NCBI GenBank assembly: GCA_009379845.1
Contig: WHSZ01000016.1
Location: forward strand, 27,025-91,024
Length of the DNA: 64,000 nt
Direction: 5' to 3'
Source: Pseudonocardiaceae bacterium
Lineage (GTDB): Bacteria > Actinomycetota > Actinomycetes > Mycobacteriales > Pseudonocardiaceae
In this document: piece by piece, positions 51,706 to 61,609 of the stretch
How positions within the stretch are numbered: the first letter of the stretch is position 1
How the letters are laid out: every line of letters starts with the position of its first letter
Translations under genes and position numbers: made by a program
The notes under the pieces: model-generated
What the model was told of the DNA's origin: nothing
Databases searched by the model: none
What the model saw: only the letters and a program-made list of their open reading frames with translations

Positions 51706-52407
51706 GTGGCTGACGAGACCCCGAACTTGATCAGGGATCCCAAGAAGCTGCGGGCGATCGCCCACCCGCTGCGCTGGAAGCTGATCGAGTTGATCGCGGT
51801 GGAAGGCACCGCGACGGCGACCCGCTGTGCCGAGGTCCTCGGGGAAAGCGTGGCCAGCTGCTCGTATCACCTGAACATGCTGGCCAAGTACGGCTATATC
51901 GAGGAGGCGCCCGGCGGGCAGGGCAGGGAGAAACCGTGGCAGCTGACCAGCTACGAGCAGAGCTGGTCAGCGGAGGGGATGGACACCGAGGGGCAGCTCG
52001 CCGTCGAAGCGGTCACCGACGCGTTCCTCGACAACGAGTTCGCCCGGCTGCGTCAGTTCGATCGTCGCCGGAGCCTGCTGCCGAAGGAATGGCGCGAGGC
52101 GTTGGGGATGACCGGCGTCCTCACCTTCCTCACGGCGGAGGAAACCCAAGCGCTGAAGGAAGAGTTGCGCGAGGTCGCGAACCGCTACGTCGATCGTCTC
52201 GAGGATCCGAGTAAGCGCCCCGAAGGCTCCCGGCCGGTGCGCATCTTCCTCGCCGTTGCGGCCCATCCCGGCTCCACGGAGCCCAGTTCCGCGCAGCCCG
52301 GTTCCGCGCAGCCCGGTTCCACGCAGCCCGGTTCCACGCAGCCCGGTTCCACGCAGCCCGGTTCCACGCAGCCCGGTTCCACGCCACCCGATTCCACGCA
52401 GCGTTGA
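51706..52407 (+). CDS. ArsR-type helix-turn-helix regulator with pentapeptide-repeat tail
   Basis: The winged helix (residues about 10-85) contains KKLRAIAHPLRWKLIELIAV and TRCAEVLGESVASCSYHLNM, typical of ArsR-like HTH_20 proteins. A second helical part extends to about 185. The last 45 residues are nine units of PGSTQ type, encoded by the 15-bp repeat. The GTG at 51706 is chosen; a TTG at 51697 is possible, and neither has a strong ribosome site. It is divergent from fdhD and upstream of the OFA permease. Confidence 0.75.
   Translation: MADETPNLIRDPKKLRAIAHPLRWKLIELIAVEGTATATRCAEVLGESVASCSYHLNMLAKYGYIEEAPGGQGREKPWQLTSYEQSWSAEGMDTEGQLAVEAVTDAFLDNEFARLRQFDRRRSLLPKEWREALGMTGVLTFLTAEETQALKEELREVANRYVDRLEDPSKRPEGSRPVRIFLAVAAHPGSTEPSSAQPGSAQPGSTQPGSTQPGSTQPGSTQPGSTPPDSTQR
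52267..52401. repeat. 15-bp tandem repeat, nine units, in the regulator 3' end
   Basis: Nine consecutive 15-bp units have the consensus CCCGGTTCCACGCAG. Units 4 to 7 are identical; outer units carry one to four changes. Each encodes Pro-Gly-Ser-Thr/Ala-Gln. The near-identity of the inner units points to recent expansion. Confidence 0.9.
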
Positions 52408-52424
52408 CGCAGCGGAGGCCCGTC

Positions 52425-52613
52425 ATGCATCTCGATCCAGCGCAGGCATACGCGGTCGCGCGGTACCGGCAGCGGGATGCCGAGCGGGCCGCCGCACGAG
52501 ACCGCGCCGTGGTGACTGCGCGCCAGCCCGATCCCAGCGAACACTGCGAAACCTGCGGTCAGCCGCTGCCGCTGCGCGGCACGCGAGGGGTTGCCCGGCC
52601 GGTTACGATCTGA
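52425..52613 (+). CDS. Small charged protein with a CxxC pair
   Basis: This 62-residue protein of unknown function begins MHLDPAQAYAVARYRQRDAERAAARDRA, a charged helix, then has HCETCGQPL, a possible half zinc knuckle. The ATG at 52425 follows GGAGG with ten-base spacing, 17 bp after the regulator stop. The frame shows normal high-GC third-position bias. It probably belongs to the same transcript as the regulator. Confidence 0.5.
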   Translation: MHLDPAQAYAVARYRQRDAERAAARDRAVVTARQPDPSEHCETCGQPLPLRGTRGVARPVTI

Positions 52614-52721
52614 CGCACTGTGCCCGTCGGCTTTCGCGCCGCAGCCGGAACTGCAATGCTGTCTACAGTATGAAGTTGCACTGTCAATTTTGTATCTCAT
52701 CACGGTTGATGGAGGACGCGC

Positions 52722-54098
52722 ATGACGGTCGGGTTCCTTTCCCCGTCTCGCATCGTCGCACCACATGACTGGAATCGGTGGCTCATACCGCCGGCGGCGC
52801 TTTCCGTGCATCTGGCGATCGGCCAGGTCTACGCGTGGAGCGTGTTCAAACCGCCGCTGGAGGAGACGCTCGGACTGAGCGGCACGCAGAGCGCGCTCCC
52901 CTTCCAGCTGGGTATCGTGGTGCTGGGCCTGTCCGCGGCATTCGGCGGCACCTTCGTGGAACGCAACGGGCCTCGCTGGGCCATGTTCGTTTCCCTGGTG
53001 TGCTTCTCGAGCGGTTTCCTGGTCTCGGCTCTGGGTGTGGTCACCAAGCAGTACTGGCTGGTGGTGCTCGGCTACGGCGGGATCGGCGGCGTCGGGCTCG
53101 GCATTGGCTACATCTCCCCGGTTTCCACGTTGATCAAGTGGTTCCCTGACCGGCCCGGCATGGCAACCGGTATCGCGATCATGGGCTTCGGTGGCGGTGC
53201 GCTGATCGCCTCGCCATGGTCCAGCCAGATGCTGGAATCGTTTGGTACCAGCACGGGTGGCATCGCGATGAGCTTCGCGATGCACGGCATCGTCTACGCG
53301 CTGTTCATGTCGCTCGGCGTGCTGCTGGTGCGGCTGCCGGCGGAGGGCTGGAAGCCGAAGGGATGGCAGCCGGACAAGGCCACCAGCGGCCGGATGATCA
53401 CCAATGCGAACGTGTCCGCGAACAACGCGATCCGCACACCACAGTTCTGGTTCCTGTGGATCGTGCTGTGCTTCAACGTGACCGCCGGGATCGGTATCCT
53501 TGAGAAGGCATCGCCGATGATCACCGACTTCTTCTCGAACACCGAGGCACCGGTTACCGCCGCGGCCGCGGCCGGTTTCGTCGCCATGCTTTCGCTGACC
53601 AACATGCTCGGCCGGTTCGTCTGGTCGTCCACATCGGACATCGTGGGCAGGAAGAACATCTATCGGCTGTACCTGGGTGGCGGCGCGCTGCTGTACCTCA
53701 CCATCCTGCTCATCGGGGACACCTCGAAGATGCTGTTCGTGGTGGCCGCGCTGGTGATCCTGTCGTTCTATGGCGCGGGATTCGCGACCGTGCCGGCGTA
53801 TCTGAAGGACCTGTTCGGCACCTACCAGGTCGGCGCCATCCACGGCAGGTTGCTCACCGCGTGGTCGGTGGCTGGTGTGCTTGGCCCCCTGATCGTGAAC
53901 GCCGTCGCGGACAGCCAGGCCGCGGCCGGCAAGAGCGGACCCGACCTGTACACCATCTCGCTGTTCATCATGATCGGCTTGCTGGTGATCGGGTTCCTGT
54001 CCAACGAGATGATCAGGCCGGTGAACTCGAAGTTCCACGAGCCGGGTGACGGTGCCGGGCAGGTCGCCGAGAGGGCCGAGAGGGGAGCCGAGCGATGA
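52722..54098 (+). CDS. OFA family MFS permease (oxalate/formate antiporter type)
   Basis: This 12-helix permease has 458 residues. The first helix VHLAIGQVYAWSVFKPPLEE (GxxYAWSVF is the family mark), GGIGGVGLGIGYISPVSTLIKWFPDRPGMATGIAIMGFGGGA and LWSSTSDIVGRKN-type loops are diagnostic. Members exchange or import oxalate, formate and other small carboxylates. The ATG at 52722 follows GGAGG. A 41-residue companion gene overlaps its stop, and fdhD lies nearby, which suggests formate or oxalate handling (inference). Confidence 0.85.
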   Translation: MTVGFLSPSRIVAPHDWNRWLIPPAALSVHLAIGQVYAWSVFKPPLEETLGLSGTQSALPFQLGIVVLGLSAAFGGTFVERNGPRWAMFVSLVCFSSGFLVSALGVVTKQYWLVVLGYGGIGGVGLGIGYISPVSTLIKWFPDRPGMATGIAIMGFGGGALIASPWSSQMLESFGTSTGGIAMSFAMHGIVYALFMSLGVLLVRLPAEGWKPKGWQPDKATSGRMITNANVSANNAIRTPQFWFLWIVLCFNVTAGIGILEKASPMITDFFSNTEAPVTAAAAAGFVAMLSLTNMLGRFVWSSTSDIVGRKNIYRLYLGGGALLYLTILLIGDTSKMLFVVAALVILSFYGAGFATVPAYLKDLFGTYQVGAIHGRLLTAWSVAGVLGPLIVNAVADSQAAAGKSGPDLYTISLFIMIGLLVIGFLSNEMIRPVNSKFHEPGDGAGQVAERAERGAER

Positions 54099-54220
54099 CA
54101 GAGTCGACCGGGCCGACGCGAGCCGGGCTGCTCACGTTCGTGTGGCTGTGGGTAAGCCTGCCCTTCGCCTACGGCGTCTACGAGCTGGTCCGCCAAGTGG
54201 TCCAACTGTTCACCGGCTAG
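54095..54220 (+). CDS. Small membrane subunit of the OFA permease
   Basis: A 41-residue gene whose ATG overlaps the permease TGA (ATGA). After MTESTGPTRAG it forms a single helix, LLTFVWLWVSLPFAYGVYEL, then VRQVVQLFTG. Small proteins of this kind follow OFA permeases in many bacteria and are annotated as MFS transporter small subunit. The role is presumably assembly or stability of the permease. Confidence 0.75.
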   Translation: MTESTGPTRAGLLTFVWLWVSLPFAYGVYELVRQVVQLFTG

Positions 54221-54239
54221 CCACGGTTAGGGTGGCCGG

Positions 54240-55802
54240 GTGCGTCCCACTGATGATCGCTACGACGTGGTGGTGGTTGGCGGTGGGCACAACGCGCTGG
54301 TCGCCGCCGGCTACCTCGCGCGGGCTGGGCTGTCCGTGCTGCTTCTCGAACGACTCGCCGAGGTGGGTGGAGCCGCGGTCAGCACCGAGCCGTTCGCCGG
54401 CGTGCCGGCACGGCTGTCCCGCTACTCGTATCTGGTCAGCCTGCTGCCCGACCGGATCATCTCCGACCTCGGGCTGGCCGTGTCGCTGCGGTCAAGGGCG
54501 ACGTCGTCCTATACGCCGGATCCGCGCGGCCCCGGGCTGCTCGTGGCGGGTGAGCCGGGCGGCGGCACCGCCGAGGCGTTCCGCGCGGTGACCGGCTCGG
54601 ACGACGAGTACCGGCGCTGGCAACGGTGGTACGGCGAGCTGGCCGGGCTGGCCGAGGCGATCGCGCCAACCCTGCTCGAACCGCTGCCTTCCAGGGACGA
54701 GCTGCGCGCCGCCGTCATCTCGGCGACCAGCGAGCGGTTGTGGTCCCGGATCTTCGAACGCCCGCTGGCGGAAAGCCTCGAAGAGCTGTTCACCGACGAT
54801 CTGGTGCGTGGTGTGGTGGCCACCGACGGGCTGATCGGCACGCACACCTCGCTACGGTCCCCGACACTGGCCGCGAACCGCTGCTTCCTGTACCACGTGA
54901 TCGGCAACGGCACCGGTGACTGGCGGGTTCCGGTTGGCGGCATGGGCGTGGTGACCGGCGAGCTCGCGCGAGCGGCACGTGAGGCGGGCGCGCGCATCGT
55001 CACCGGAGCCGAGGTTGCCCGCGTGGACGTGGACGGCCGCGCGGGCGAGGTCGGCTATGCGGACGCGGGCGGCGAGCACATCGTCGGCGCCCGGTACGTG
55101 CTCTCCGGCGTCGCCCCGGCCGTGCTGGCGAGGTTGCGGGGTGCGGCCCCCGCGCGGGCGCCGAGGGGGAGCCAGCTGAAGATCAACGTGTTGCTGCGGC
55201 GGCTGCCCGCGTTGCGGGACGGGACCGATCCGCGGCTGGCGTTCGCGGGCACGTTCCATCTGAACGAGTCGTACCGGCTACTCGAGACCGCCTATGCGGA
55301 CAGCGCGGCCGGTGCGGTTCCGGAGGTGCTGCCCGGCGAGATGTACTGCCATTCGCTGACCGACCCTTCCATCCTCGGCCAGGGGCTCGCCGAGCGCGGC
55401 TGGCAGACGTTGACCCTGTTCGGCCTGCACCTGCCGGCCGATCTGTTCGTGGCGGACAACGACGCGCTGCGGGAGAAGCTCGTCGCGCGGTACCTGACCG
55501 CGTTGAACGAGTACCTGGCCGAACCGATCGAGTCCTGCCTGGCCAGGGACGCCGACGGGCGGCCGTACGTCGAGGCGCGCACGCCACTGGACCTGGAGGC
55601 TGAGCTCGGCATGCCGGGCGGGCACATCTTCCACGGCGACCTGGATTGGCCGTACGACACCGAAGGCGGCGATCGCTGGGGGGTGTGCACGGACACCGCG
55701 AACCTGCTGCTGTGCGGTAGCGGCGCCCGGCGTGGCGGCGGCGTCAGCGGGATCGCCGGCCACAACGCCGCGATGGCTCTGCTGGCCGAGGCCAGCTCGT
55801 GA
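54240..55802 (+). CDS. FAD-dependent oxidoreductase, phytoene desaturase/PYROXD2-like
   Basis: The protein has 520 residues. The N-terminal dinucleotide fold YDVVVVGGGHNALVAAGYLARAG is followed by LLERLAEVGGAA. GGMGVVTGELARAAREAGARI is the family's second conserved block, and the C-terminal LLCGSGARRGGGVSGIAGHNAA is the FAD-closing motif. The PYROXD2/CrtI-like family covers carotenoid desaturases and poorly known oxidases; with no crt genes nearby a carotenoid role is not supported. The GTG at 54240 is 19 bp after the small subunit. Its stop codon lies inside the left end of repeat element 2. Confidence 0.8.
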   Translation: MRPTDDRYDVVVVGGGHNALVAAGYLARAGLSVLLLERLAEVGGAAVSTEPFAGVPARLSRYSYLVSLLPDRIISDLGLAVSLRSRATSSYTPDPRGPGLLVAGEPGGGTAEAFRAVTGSDDEYRRWQRWYGELAGLAEAIAPTLLEPLPSRDELRAAVISATSERLWSRIFERPLAESLEELFTDDLVRGVVATDGLIGTHTSLRSPTLAANRCFLYHVIGNGTGDWRVPVGGMGVVTGELARAAREAGARIVTGAEVARVDVDGRAGEVGYADAGGEHIVGARYVLSGVAPAVLARLRGAAPARAPRGSQLKINVLLRRLPALRDGTDPRLAFAGTFHLNESYRLLETAYADSAAGAVPEVLPGEMYCHSLTDPSILGQGLAERGWQTLTLFGLHLPADLFVADNDALREKLVARYLTALNEYLAEPIESCLARDADGRPYVEARTPLDLEAELGMPGGHIFHGDLDWPYDTEGGDRWGVCTDTANLLLCGSGARRGGGVSGIAGHNAAMALLAEASS

Positions 55803-55886
55803 GTCTTTTTGGGTGCTATAACCCCGAACTGTGTTCAATGGCACCAAGCATGACCCGATGACGAGCAGGTCTCGCTGACTCACGAG
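55796..55886. repeat. 91-bp terminal-inverted-repeat element, copy 2
   Basis: It is bounded by the same 10-base ends as copy 1, CTCGTGAGTC (55796-55805) and GACTCACGAG (55877-55886), in opposite orientation. Shared internal parts are TTTTT followed by a GGTGCTATA half-palindrome, CAATGG, and ACGAGCAGGTCTCGCT next to the right end. The ends supply the TGA stops of both flanking convergent genes (55800-55802 on plus, 55880-55882 on minus). Confidence 0.75.
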
Positions 55887-57247
55887 CTCAGCGCGCGGTC
55901 AAGCGCGGTGAGCAACACCAGCAGCAGGCTCGCGCCGATCAGCAGCCACGCCAGGTGATGCAGGCCCGCGGAGCTGGCGTGCTGGCCGTAGGAAAGCGCG
56001 ATCAGGGTGGACGCGGTGATCGCGCCGAGGTACTGCGCGGTACGGAACAGCCCGCTGATGGTGCCCATCTGCCCGGCAGGCGCCTGCGCCTGCAACGCGG
56101 TCTGGTTGGTGATGCTGGTCAACCCCTGCCCGACACCGAACAGCAGCGCGAGCCCGACCAGCAGCACGATCGGGCTGCCGGTGTCGGTGAACAGCAGCAG
56201 TCCGGCGCCCGACCCCAGCGCAGCCGCACTGACCAGCACCTTCCAGCGGATGCCACGGCCGCGGGCACCGGCCGCGGCGGCCAGGATCGCGATCCCGGAC
56301 ATCGGCAGCAGGATGGCGCCGGCGGCCGACTCGCTGAGCCCACGGCTTTGCTCCAGCCACTGCACGAAGCCGAACATGATCGCGTAGATGATCAGGAACG
56401 CCAGGAACTGCCGCAGGTAGGTGCGCAGGATCGGGCCGTTGGCGCGGAACATCCGCAGATCCAGGAACGGGGTGCGCACCCGCAGCTCGACCCAGACGAA
56501 CGCGACACCGGTCAGCGCCGCCACCCCGAGCAGGTAGCTCGAGCCAACGGCCGGATGCATCACGAACAGCAGCAGGCTGAGCAGCGCCACGGTGAACAGC
56601 AGCATGCCGACCGGATCGACACCGGACAGCCGGGATCGCGCCCGCGCCGGCGCGTCCTTCGGCAGCCACAGCAGCGCGAAGAGCACCGCGACCCCGCCGA
56701 GCGGCACGTTAACCGCGAAGATCGCCGGCCAGCCGAACAACCCGATGAGCACGCCACCGAGGGTCGGCCCGATCGTCATGGTGGTCTGCGCGGCGATGGA
56801 CAGGGTGGCAAGCGATCGACGTGGCACACCGGTCGACGCCTGCTCGGCCCGGTACCGCAGGATGCTCATCGCGGCGGGAAAGCCTGCGCAGGTGCCGATG
56901 CCGAGCAGCACCCGCACGCCAATCAGCCACTCGAGGGACAGCGCGAGCATCCCGCCCGCGCCGGCCACCATGACCATGGTCGCGCCGGCGAGTAACACCC
57001 GCCGGGCGCCGTACCGGTCGACCAGCAGCCCCGTCAGCGGCTGACAGATGGCGGTGGCGAGGTAGAGCGCGGAGATCAACCATGCGGTGTGCGCCGGCCC
57101 CGCGCCGAAGGTGTGTCCGATCGGTACCAGCGCGACCGCGATCAGCGTCGAGTTGATCGGGTTGAGCAACGCGCTGGCCACCAGCGGGGTCATCAACTTC
57201 GGGCCGAAGCCGGTCTTCGCCGGCGCGGTGAGGGTCGCCGTGCTCAT
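55880..57247 (-). CDS. MFS multidrug-type transporter (DHA2-like)
   Basis: This 455-residue transporter of the drug:H+ antiporter group has about 12-14 helices. The loop 2-3 motif GLLVDRYGARRVLLAG and the motif-C-like GIGTCAGFPAAM region with TMTIGPTLGGVLIGLFGWPAIFAVNVPLG are typical of EmrB/QacA relatives. The ATG at 57247 follows CCAGGAGG. It is co-transcribed with the marR gene upstream, whose TGA overlaps its ATG; a regulator-pump pair of this sort usually gives inducible efflux. Confidence 0.85.
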   Translation of the reverse strand: MSTATLTAPAKTGFGPKLMTPLVASALLNPINSTLIAVALVPIGHTFGAGPAHTAWLISALYLATAICQPLTGLLVDRYGARRVLLAGATMVMVAGAGGMLALSLEWLIGVRVLLGIGTCAGFPAAMSILRYRAEQASTGVPRRSLATLSIAAQTTMTIGPTLGGVLIGLFGWPAIFAVNVPLGGVAVLFALLWLPKDAPARARSRLSGVDPVGMLLFTVALLSLLLFVMHPAVGSSYLLGVAALTGVAFVWVELRVRTPFLDLRMFRANGPILRTYLRQFLAFLIIYAIMFGFVQWLEQSRGLSESAAGAILLPMSGIAILAAAAGARGRGIRWKVLVSAAALGSGAGLLLFTDTGSPIVLLVGLALLFGVGQGLTSITNQTALQAQAPAGQMGTISGLFRTAQYLGAITASTLIALSYGQHASSAGLHHLAWLLIGASLLLVLLTALDRALSS

Positions 57248-57711
57248 CGCCTCCTGGTTGTCGGGTGGTCCGCTCGCAACGCCGCGATGCGTTCGAGCAA
57301 CGGCAGTGCGGCGTCGAGGGTTTGCCGTTCTTCCGTGGTGAACTCGGTGGCAAGGGCGTTTGCCAGCCACTCCTCCCTGTGCCGGCGCAGCCCGCTCATC
57401 GTCTGCTCGCCCTGCTCGGTCAGGGAGATCAGCATTCGCCTGCCGTCCCCGAGGTCACGTTCCCGCCGGATGTGCCCAAGTTGCTCCAGCGCGCCGAGCA
57501 CTGCCGCCATGGACTGCTGCCGGACCTGCTGGCTGCCCGCGAGGTTCGCCTGGGTGGCCGGTCCGTTCCGGTACAGCTCGCTGAGCACCGCCGTCTGGGA
57601 CGGGGTCAGCACCCCGGCGTGATCGACTTGGCGCAACCGCCTGTGCAGCTGCCCGACGAGGCCGCGCAGCTGGCTGGCGGTGCGCGCTACGCCTGCGGTA
57701 ACAGCGGTCAT
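57244..57711 (-). CDS. MarR family transcriptional regulator
   Basis: The 155-residue protein has a winged helix (PATQANLAGSQQVRQQSMAAVLGAL, wing LGDGRRMLISLTEQG) and terminal dimerisation helices. The ATG at 57711 is taken; a GTG at 57717 is two codons upstream. Both lie in the left arm of a long palindrome, so the gene is probably self-regulated. Its stop overlaps the MFS start. Confidence 0.85.
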   Translation of the reverse strand: MTAVTAGVARTASQLRGLVGQLHRRLRQVDHAGVLTPSQTAVLSELYRNGPATQANLAGSQQVRQQSMAAVLGALEQLGHIRRERDLGDGRRMLISLTEQGEQTMSGLRRHREEWLANALATEFTTEERQTLDAALPLLERIAALRADHPTTRRR

Positions 57712-57751
57712 ATACACAGCCTAGACTGTGCAGTTTGCCCTGTGTATATGA
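57708..57751. promoter_or_regulatory. Long palindrome over the marR start, facing valS
   Basis: Perfect 12-base arms, TCATATACACAG (57708-57719) and CTGTGTATATGA (57740-57751), are separated by 20 bases. The left arm contains the marR start codon and the right arm is 43 bp before the valS start. The arms look like a tandem MarR operator controlling the pump operon; an effect on valS is possible because no other space for its promoter exists. Confidence 0.6.
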
Positions 57752-57793
57752 GTCGCGTCGCAGCAGCCTGAAGCCGGTTCGTAGACTTTGGGT

Positions 57794-60430
57794 GTGACGA
57801 CCACGCAGCCAGCAGCCGATCTGTCAAGCCTTCCGCCGAACTGGGTTCCGGCGGATGTAGAGACCGAGCTGTATCAGCGCTGGGTAGCTGCCGGTTACTT
57901 CACGGCCGATCCGCACAGCGGCCGCCCGCCGTTCTCCGTGGTCATCCCGCCGCCGAACGTCACGGGATCGCTGCACATCGGCCACGCGCTGAACAACACG
58001 CTGATCGACCTTATGGTGCGGCGTAAGCGCATGCAGGGTTACGAGACGCTCTGGGTGCTCGGCATGGATCACGCCGGAATCGCGACCCAGACCCTGGTCG
58101 AGCGCCACCTGCGGGAAACAGAGGGCAAGGCCCGCGCCGACTACACGCGCGAGGAGTTCCTGGCCAAAGTCTGGGAATGGAAGGACGAGCACGGCGGCAC
58201 GATCCTCGGCCAGATGCGCCGGCTGGGCAACAGCGTGGACTGGACCCGCGAGCGGTTCACCATGGATCCCGGGTTGTCCCGCGCGGTGCACACCATCTTC
58301 AAGATGCTCTACGACCAAGGCCTGATCTACCGCGCCGAGCGGCTGGTCAACTGGTCACCCGCGTTGCGCAGCGCGATCAGCGATATCGAGGTCGACTACC
58401 AGGACGTGCAGGGTGAGCTGGTCTCGATGCGCTACGGCGACGGGGAGAAATCGGTGGTGGTGGCCACCACCCGGGTGGAGACCATGCTCGGTGACACCGC
58501 CGTCGCGGTGCATCCCGACGACGAGCGTTACGTGCATCTGATCGGCACCGAGATCGAACACCCGTTGACGGGACGGATGATCCCGGTCGTCGCGGATTCC
58601 TATGTGGACCCGGAATTCGGGTCGGGTGCGGTGAAGATCACCCCCGCACACGATCCGAATGACTTCGAGATCGGGCGCCGGCACGAGCTGCCGATGCTCA
58701 CCATCATGGACGAGTCCGGAGTGATCACCGGTACGGGCACCGAATTCGACGGCATGGACCGGTTCGACGCGCGGGTCGCGGTCCGCGAGCGGCTCGCCGA
58801 GCAGGGCCGGGTCGTGGCCGAGAAGCGCCCGTACGAGCACAGCGTCGGGCATTGCTCGCGCACCGGGGTGCCGATCGAACCCCGGCTGAGCCTGCAGTGG
58901 TGGGTGCGCGTGGAACCGCTTGCCAAGGCATCCGGCGACGCGGTTCGGGACGGCCGGGTGAGCATCCACCCGCGCGAGCAGGAACCCCGCTGGTTCGGCT
59001 GGGTGGACGACATGCACGACTGGTGCATCTCCCGGCAGCTGTGGTGGGGCCACCGGATCCCGATCTACTACGGCCCGGACGGCGAAGTGCGCTGCGTCGG
59101 CCCGGACGACGAGGTGCCCGGCGAGGGCTGGACGCATGATCCGGACGTGCTCGACACCTGGTTCTCCTCGGCATTGTGGCCGTTCTCCACGCTCGGCTGG
59201 CCGGAGCGCACCCCCGAGCTGGCGACCTTCTACCCGACGAGCGTGCTGGTCACCGGCTACGACATCCTGTTCTTCTGGGTGGCCAGGATGATGATGTTCG
59301 GGCTGTACGCGATGGACGGCGTGCAGCCGTTCGACCACGTGATGCTGCACGGGCTGATCCGCGATCAGTTCGGTAAGAAGATGTCCAAGTCGAAGGGCAA
59401 CGTGGTTGACCCGCTGGTGTGGATCGACACCTATGGGGCGGACGCCACCCGCTTCACCCTTGCGCGCGGAGCTGTGCCGGGCGCCGATCAGAACATCGCG
59501 GACGAGTGGGCAGCGGGATCGCGGAACTTCTGCACGAAGCTGTGGAACGCCAGCAGGTACGCGCTGAGCAATGGTGCGAACGTCGCGGCCGAGTTGCCCG
59601 CACGCGCGGAGCTCACCGACGCGGACCGCTGGATCCTCGACCGCGCGACCGTCTTGGTGTCCGAAGTGGACACGCTGTTCGAGCGCTTCCAGTTCGGCAG
59701 GGCATGCGAGACGCTGTATCACTTCGTGTGGGACGAGTACTGCGACTGGTATCTCGAGCTGGCGAAGGTGCAGATCGGCGAGGGCGGCGCGCGGGCGGAG
59801 CGCACCCGCCTCGTGCTAGGGCACGTGCTGGACACCGTGCTTCGGCTGCTGCATCCGGCAACCCCGTTCATCACCGAACGGCTGTGGACCGCGCTGACCG
59901 GCGGCGAATCACTGGTGATCGCGGACTGGCCCACGGTGTCCGAAGTGGACATCGACGAGGATGCGGCCAGGCGCATCGAGGACGTGCAGAAGCTGGTCAC
60001 CGAGATCCGGCGGTTCCGGTCCGAGCAGGGACTCAAACCTGGCCAGCGGGTGGCGGCCCGGCTGTCCGGCGCCGGTTACGCGGACGTCGCCGGGCACGAA
60101 CCCGCGGTCCGCGCGCTCGCCCGGTTGAACGAGCCGGCGGAAGGGTTCACGCCGAGCGCGAGCGTCGAGGTGCTGCTCGCGCGCGGGGCCACCACCGTCG
60201 AGCTGGATCTGTCCGGCACCGTGGACGTCGCGGCGGAACGCAAGCGTCTTGAGAAGGACTTGGCCGCGGCCGAGAAGGAATTGCAGGGCTGCGAGGCCAA
60301 GTTGGGCAACCCGAACTTCACCGGCAAGGCACCGGCCGACGTGGTCGCCAAGATCACTGACCGCAGGGATGCCGCGCAGGCCGAGATCGCCCGCATCACC
60401 GCCCGGCTGGACGCGCTTCCGGCGTCCTGA
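57794..60430 (+). CDS. valS: Valyl-tRNA synthetase
   Basis: This class I synthetase has 878 residues. [16 protein letters not shown] carries the HIGH motif and [15 protein letters not shown] the KMSKS motif. The editing domain (about 190-340) contains [19 protein letters not shown], and DHAGIATQ is typical of ValRS. The C-terminal coiled-coil arm ([20 protein letters not shown]) is present. The GTG at 57794 is used; a TTG lies two codons upstream. Its 3' end overlaps the convergent SGNH gene by 35 bp. Confidence 0.95.
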   Translation: MTTTQPAADLSSLPPNWVPADVETELYQRWVAAGYFTADPHSGRPPFSVVIPPPNVTGSLHIGHALNNTLIDLMVRRKRMQGYETLWVLGMDHAGIATQTLVERHLRETEGKARADYTREEFLAKVWEWKDEHGGTILGQMRRLGNSVDWTRERFTMDPGLSRAVHTIFKMLYDQGLIYRAERLVNWSPALRSAISDIEVDYQDVQGELVSMRYGDGEKSVVVATTRVETMLGDTAVAVHPDDERYVHLIGTEIEHPLTGRMIPVVADSYVDPEFGSGAVKITPAHDPNDFEIGRRHELPMLTIMDESGVITGTGTEFDGMDRFDARVAVRERLAEQGRVVAEKRPYEHSVGHCSRTGVPIEPRLSLQWWVRVEPLAKASGDAVRDGRVSIHPREQEPRWFGWVDDMHDWCISRQLWWGHRIPIYYGPDGEVRCVGPDDEVPGEGWTHDPDVLDTWFSSALWPFSTLGWPERTPELATFYPTSVLVTGYDILFFWVARMMMFGLYAMDGVQPFDHVMLHGLIRDQFGKKMSKSKGNVVDPLVWIDTYGADATRFTLARGAVPGADQNIADEWAAGSRNFCTKLWNASRYALSNGANVAAELPARAELTDADRWILDRATVLVSEVDTLFERFQFGRACETLYHFVWDEYCDWYLELAKVQIGEGGARAERTRLVLGHVLDTVLRLLHPATPFITERLWTALTGGESLVIADWPTVSEVDIDEDAARRIEDVQKLVTEIRRFRSEQGLKPGQRVAARLSGAGYADVAGHEPAVRALARLNEPAEGFTPSASVEVLLARGATTVELDLSGTVDVAAERKRLEKDLAAAEKELQGCEAKLGNPNFTGKAPADVVAKITDRRDAAQAEIARITARLDALPAS

Positions 60431-61433
60431 ACGTGCGAGCCAGCGCGTCCAGCTGCGCGGCGCTGGCGACCGGCCGCGCGACGTGCACGGTGTCCGCATC
60501 GGTCGGCGCCGGCATGCCGGTCAGTTCCCGGTAGATGACGTTCGCCACGCCGATCATGCCGGTCTTGTACGGGTGGTAGTTGGCCGCGGCGAGCGGCTTG
60601 ATGTGCTGCCCGTTGATCCACGCCGCGCCGTCCGGTGCGCACGCGTCGTGCCCCTCGGACGCCGGGTAGGTGTCCACGAACCTGGCGTCGAAGCCCGTGG
60701 TGGCCTCCTCGATCGCGGCGTTCAGCGCCCGCTCGATCTCGTTCGCCCACGCGTAGTCGCCGTCCGCGAACGGCAGGATGTCAGGGCAGTAGCCGGTTTC
60801 CGGTGCGATGCGGGGATACCCGATCACCAGCACGGTGGCGTTCGGGGAGCGCCGTTCGATGCCGGCGAGCACCCCGCGCACCCGATCCGTGATCCACGGC
60901 ATCACGGCGAGCAGCTGATCTTGCCCGCTCTCCGTGAAGTGTTCCCGGCACGGCGCCCCAGTCGGGTCGGTCTCGCGCAGCGCGGGGCAGGTGCCGACGA
61001 TGTTGCCGAACACGCCGAAGTCGTTGCCGCCGATGCCCAGCGTGACCAGATCGGTGTTCGCACGCAGCGCGTCGAACTGCGGCGGGTTCGGTCCGAGCGG
61101 CACATCCTGTGGGCTGGCCATGTGGGTGGTGTCCGCGCCCCCGCAGCTGACGTCCGTCGTGGACCGCACGCCGAGCCGGTCGGCGAGCAGCGAGGGGTAG
61201 TTGTTGGTCGACCGGAAACAGCCGAGGGGATCCAGCCGTTGCCACGGGATGAGCGGGCCCGAGGTGTAGGAATCGCCGAGCGCGACGTAGTGCCGGAAGG
61301 CGGTGCCGCTTCCGCTTTCGCCGACCGTGTTTCCGGCCGGTACGGCCGCCGCGTGCGGAGCCCCGGCCAGCACGCAGCCGGCGAGTGCCAGGAATCCGAG
61401 TAGTGACCGGGTGATCGTGCGTCGAGGCCGCAT
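60396..61433 (-). CDS. Secreted SGNH/GDSL-type hydrolase
   Basis: The protein has 345 residues. The signal peptide is [30 protein letters not shown], with cleavage likely after AAA at about 30. The four SGNH blocks follow: ALGDSYTSG (catalytic Ser), CGGADT, IGGNDFG (oxyanion Asn) and a late DAC...H motif (catalytic Asp/His near [11 protein letters not shown]). It is an esterase or lipase acting outside the cell, similar to actinobacterial secreted SEST-like lipases. The ATG at 61433 follows a GGGGGA site. It overlaps valS tail to tail. Confidence 0.85.
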   Translation of the reverse strand: MRPRRTITRSLLGFLALAGCVLAGAPHAAAVPAGNTVGESGSGTAFRHYVALGDSYTSGPLIPWQRLDPLGCFRSTNNYPSLLADRLGVRSTTDVSCGGADTTHMASPQDVPLGPNPPQFDALRANTDLVTLGIGGNDFGVFGNIVGTCPALRETDPTGAPCREHFTESGQDQLLAVMPWITDRVRGVLAGIERRSPNATVLVIGYPRIAPETGYCPDILPFADGDYAWANEIERALNAAIEEATTGFDARFVDTYPASEGHDACAPDGAAWINGQHIKPLAAANYHPYKTGMIGVANVIYRELTGMPAPTDADTVHVARPVASAAQLDALARTFRTPEARPAGR

Positions 61434-61609
61434 AACCGTCCCCCAAGTGAGAGGTGAACTCACATCGTGTCTACTCGATGACGAACGGTGTGCGCGTCGC
61501 CCGTTCGGTTGACCTGGGTTCGTAGCTGGCACGGCCCTCAGCCGGTGGGCAACCTGGCCGTAGACTCGCCACTGGCGAAGTCGAGTAGGTCGACCGGAGG
61601 GCTGAGCAG

